From Lumbricus terrestris (taxonomy: Eukaryota; Annelida; Clitellata; Crassiclitellata; Lumbricidae): a DNA stretch of 64,000 nucleotides. The stretch spans positions 63,737,686-63,801,685 of the forward strand of contig OX457037.1 in assembly GCA_949752735.1 (NCBI GenBank), written 5' to 3'. Shown here in pieces: positions 63,421 to 64,000 of the stretch (its first letter is position 1; each line of letters begins with the position of its first letter). The position numbers were made by a program, and so were the translations under genes. The notes under the pieces are model-generated. The model ran no database searches and had not been told where the DNA came from. It saw only the letters and a list, made by a program, of their open reading frames with translations.

Positions 63421-64000
63421 CATAAATTTTAGCGTTGTAAGTTCTCGAAAACTTATCTAAATTATTAATATTAAGAAGAAACCGACCGATTGTAGCCTCC
63501 GGTGAAATGAAATCGTAGGAACGAGTGAACCGACGTGAAATACAGGAAAGTATTATAAATTAGAGTGACACGTGCTGAATCCATAAACGATTGAAGGTTG
63601 TAGACGCTATAAAATGTTAACATAGATAATATTGCATTTGATGTAGACAGTGAGGGTAAATCGAATTTGTATTACGAAACCTGAATACATTGAAATGTTT
63701 AATAGAAATAGCGGCGCATTGGAAAGACCATTATAATATAGTAAACCAGTATGAAATACTGATTTCGATTAATTGCATTTCTTTTAATTAGTTAATGGCG
63801 TCACATTATTCTCTGTAATTAGACAAGAAACGGAAACATAGAGGTAATAACTTTGAATGCAGAAATAGAACTTTTAGTTGTTGAAAAGTACAAATTGTGT
63901 AGCGACGCTTTGCAAATATTGTAGCCCTTTTAGAAAGACATTGCAGTCACATTGTATTGAACTGACAGGTATTGCAGAAAGAACTGAATCTGTGTAGATC
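63421..64000. other. AT-rich DNA, possibly first intron
   Basis: No coding sequence was recognised up to the window edge. Confidence 0.3.

Overview
This is a 64-kb piece of a metazoan genome, most likely a marine deuterostome invertebrate such as an echinoderm or hemichordate. The evidence is spliced host-like exons (CARD and NHL-type beta-propeller), many DNA transposons, a Gmr1-type LTR element (a lineage described from deuterostomes), a Polinton/Maverick, metazoan-type CCCTAA motifs, and heavy over-use of the palindromic word TAGGCCTA. The species call is inference; no rRNA, no CRISPR and no prokaryotic operon is present.

Host genes. All recognisable host exons lie on the minus strand. 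A small gene family encoding a CARD (death-fold) protein is tandemly duplicated. Unit 2 looks intact: a short coding exon at 33597-33615 with a consensus donor is followed by a CARD exon at 28616-29076. Unit 1 (exon-1 relic 11785-11803, CARD exon 1149-1520) has lost its start codon and splice acceptor and is full of transposons. Unit 3 (35575-35942) keeps the CARD exon and its polyA signal but I find no exon 1. A fourth fragment lies at 44046-44215. NHL-like beta-propeller exons lie at 22386-23266 and 55259-56121 (both intact, same splice phase) and 17862-18390 (truncated). A fourth NHL copy (19495-22260) is split by a hAT element.

Mobile DNA fills most of the rest. (i) 3201-10202: Ty3/gypsy-related element with integrase encoded before reverse transcriptase (Gmr1-type order), 5-bp target duplication and unequal LTRs. 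(ii) 36822-43441: minus-strand Ty3/gypsy element, intact except for two nonsense codons, whose LTRs carry more than 20 tandem 22-bp units each containing an ETS-type CCGGAAGT site. (iii) 46388-53900: compact 7.5-kb Polinton/Maverick with 109-bp terminal inverted repeats and 6-bp target duplication. It encodes RING protein, packaging ATPase, integrase, capsid-related proteins and protease, but no DNA polymerase B, and two capsid genes appear fused by a deletion. (iv) hAT elements, including four copies of one 154-163-bp MITE with 8-bp duplications, plus Tc1/mariner, piggyBac-like and foldback elements, LINE relics and tRNA-derived SINEs.

The right edge (63180-63400) is a GC-rich block with two CACGTGAC boxes and an inverted CCAAT box. 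It could be the promoter of a gene lying beyond the window. Upstream of it are CCCTAA-like repeats and a CCGGAAGTG minisatellite (62100-62350).
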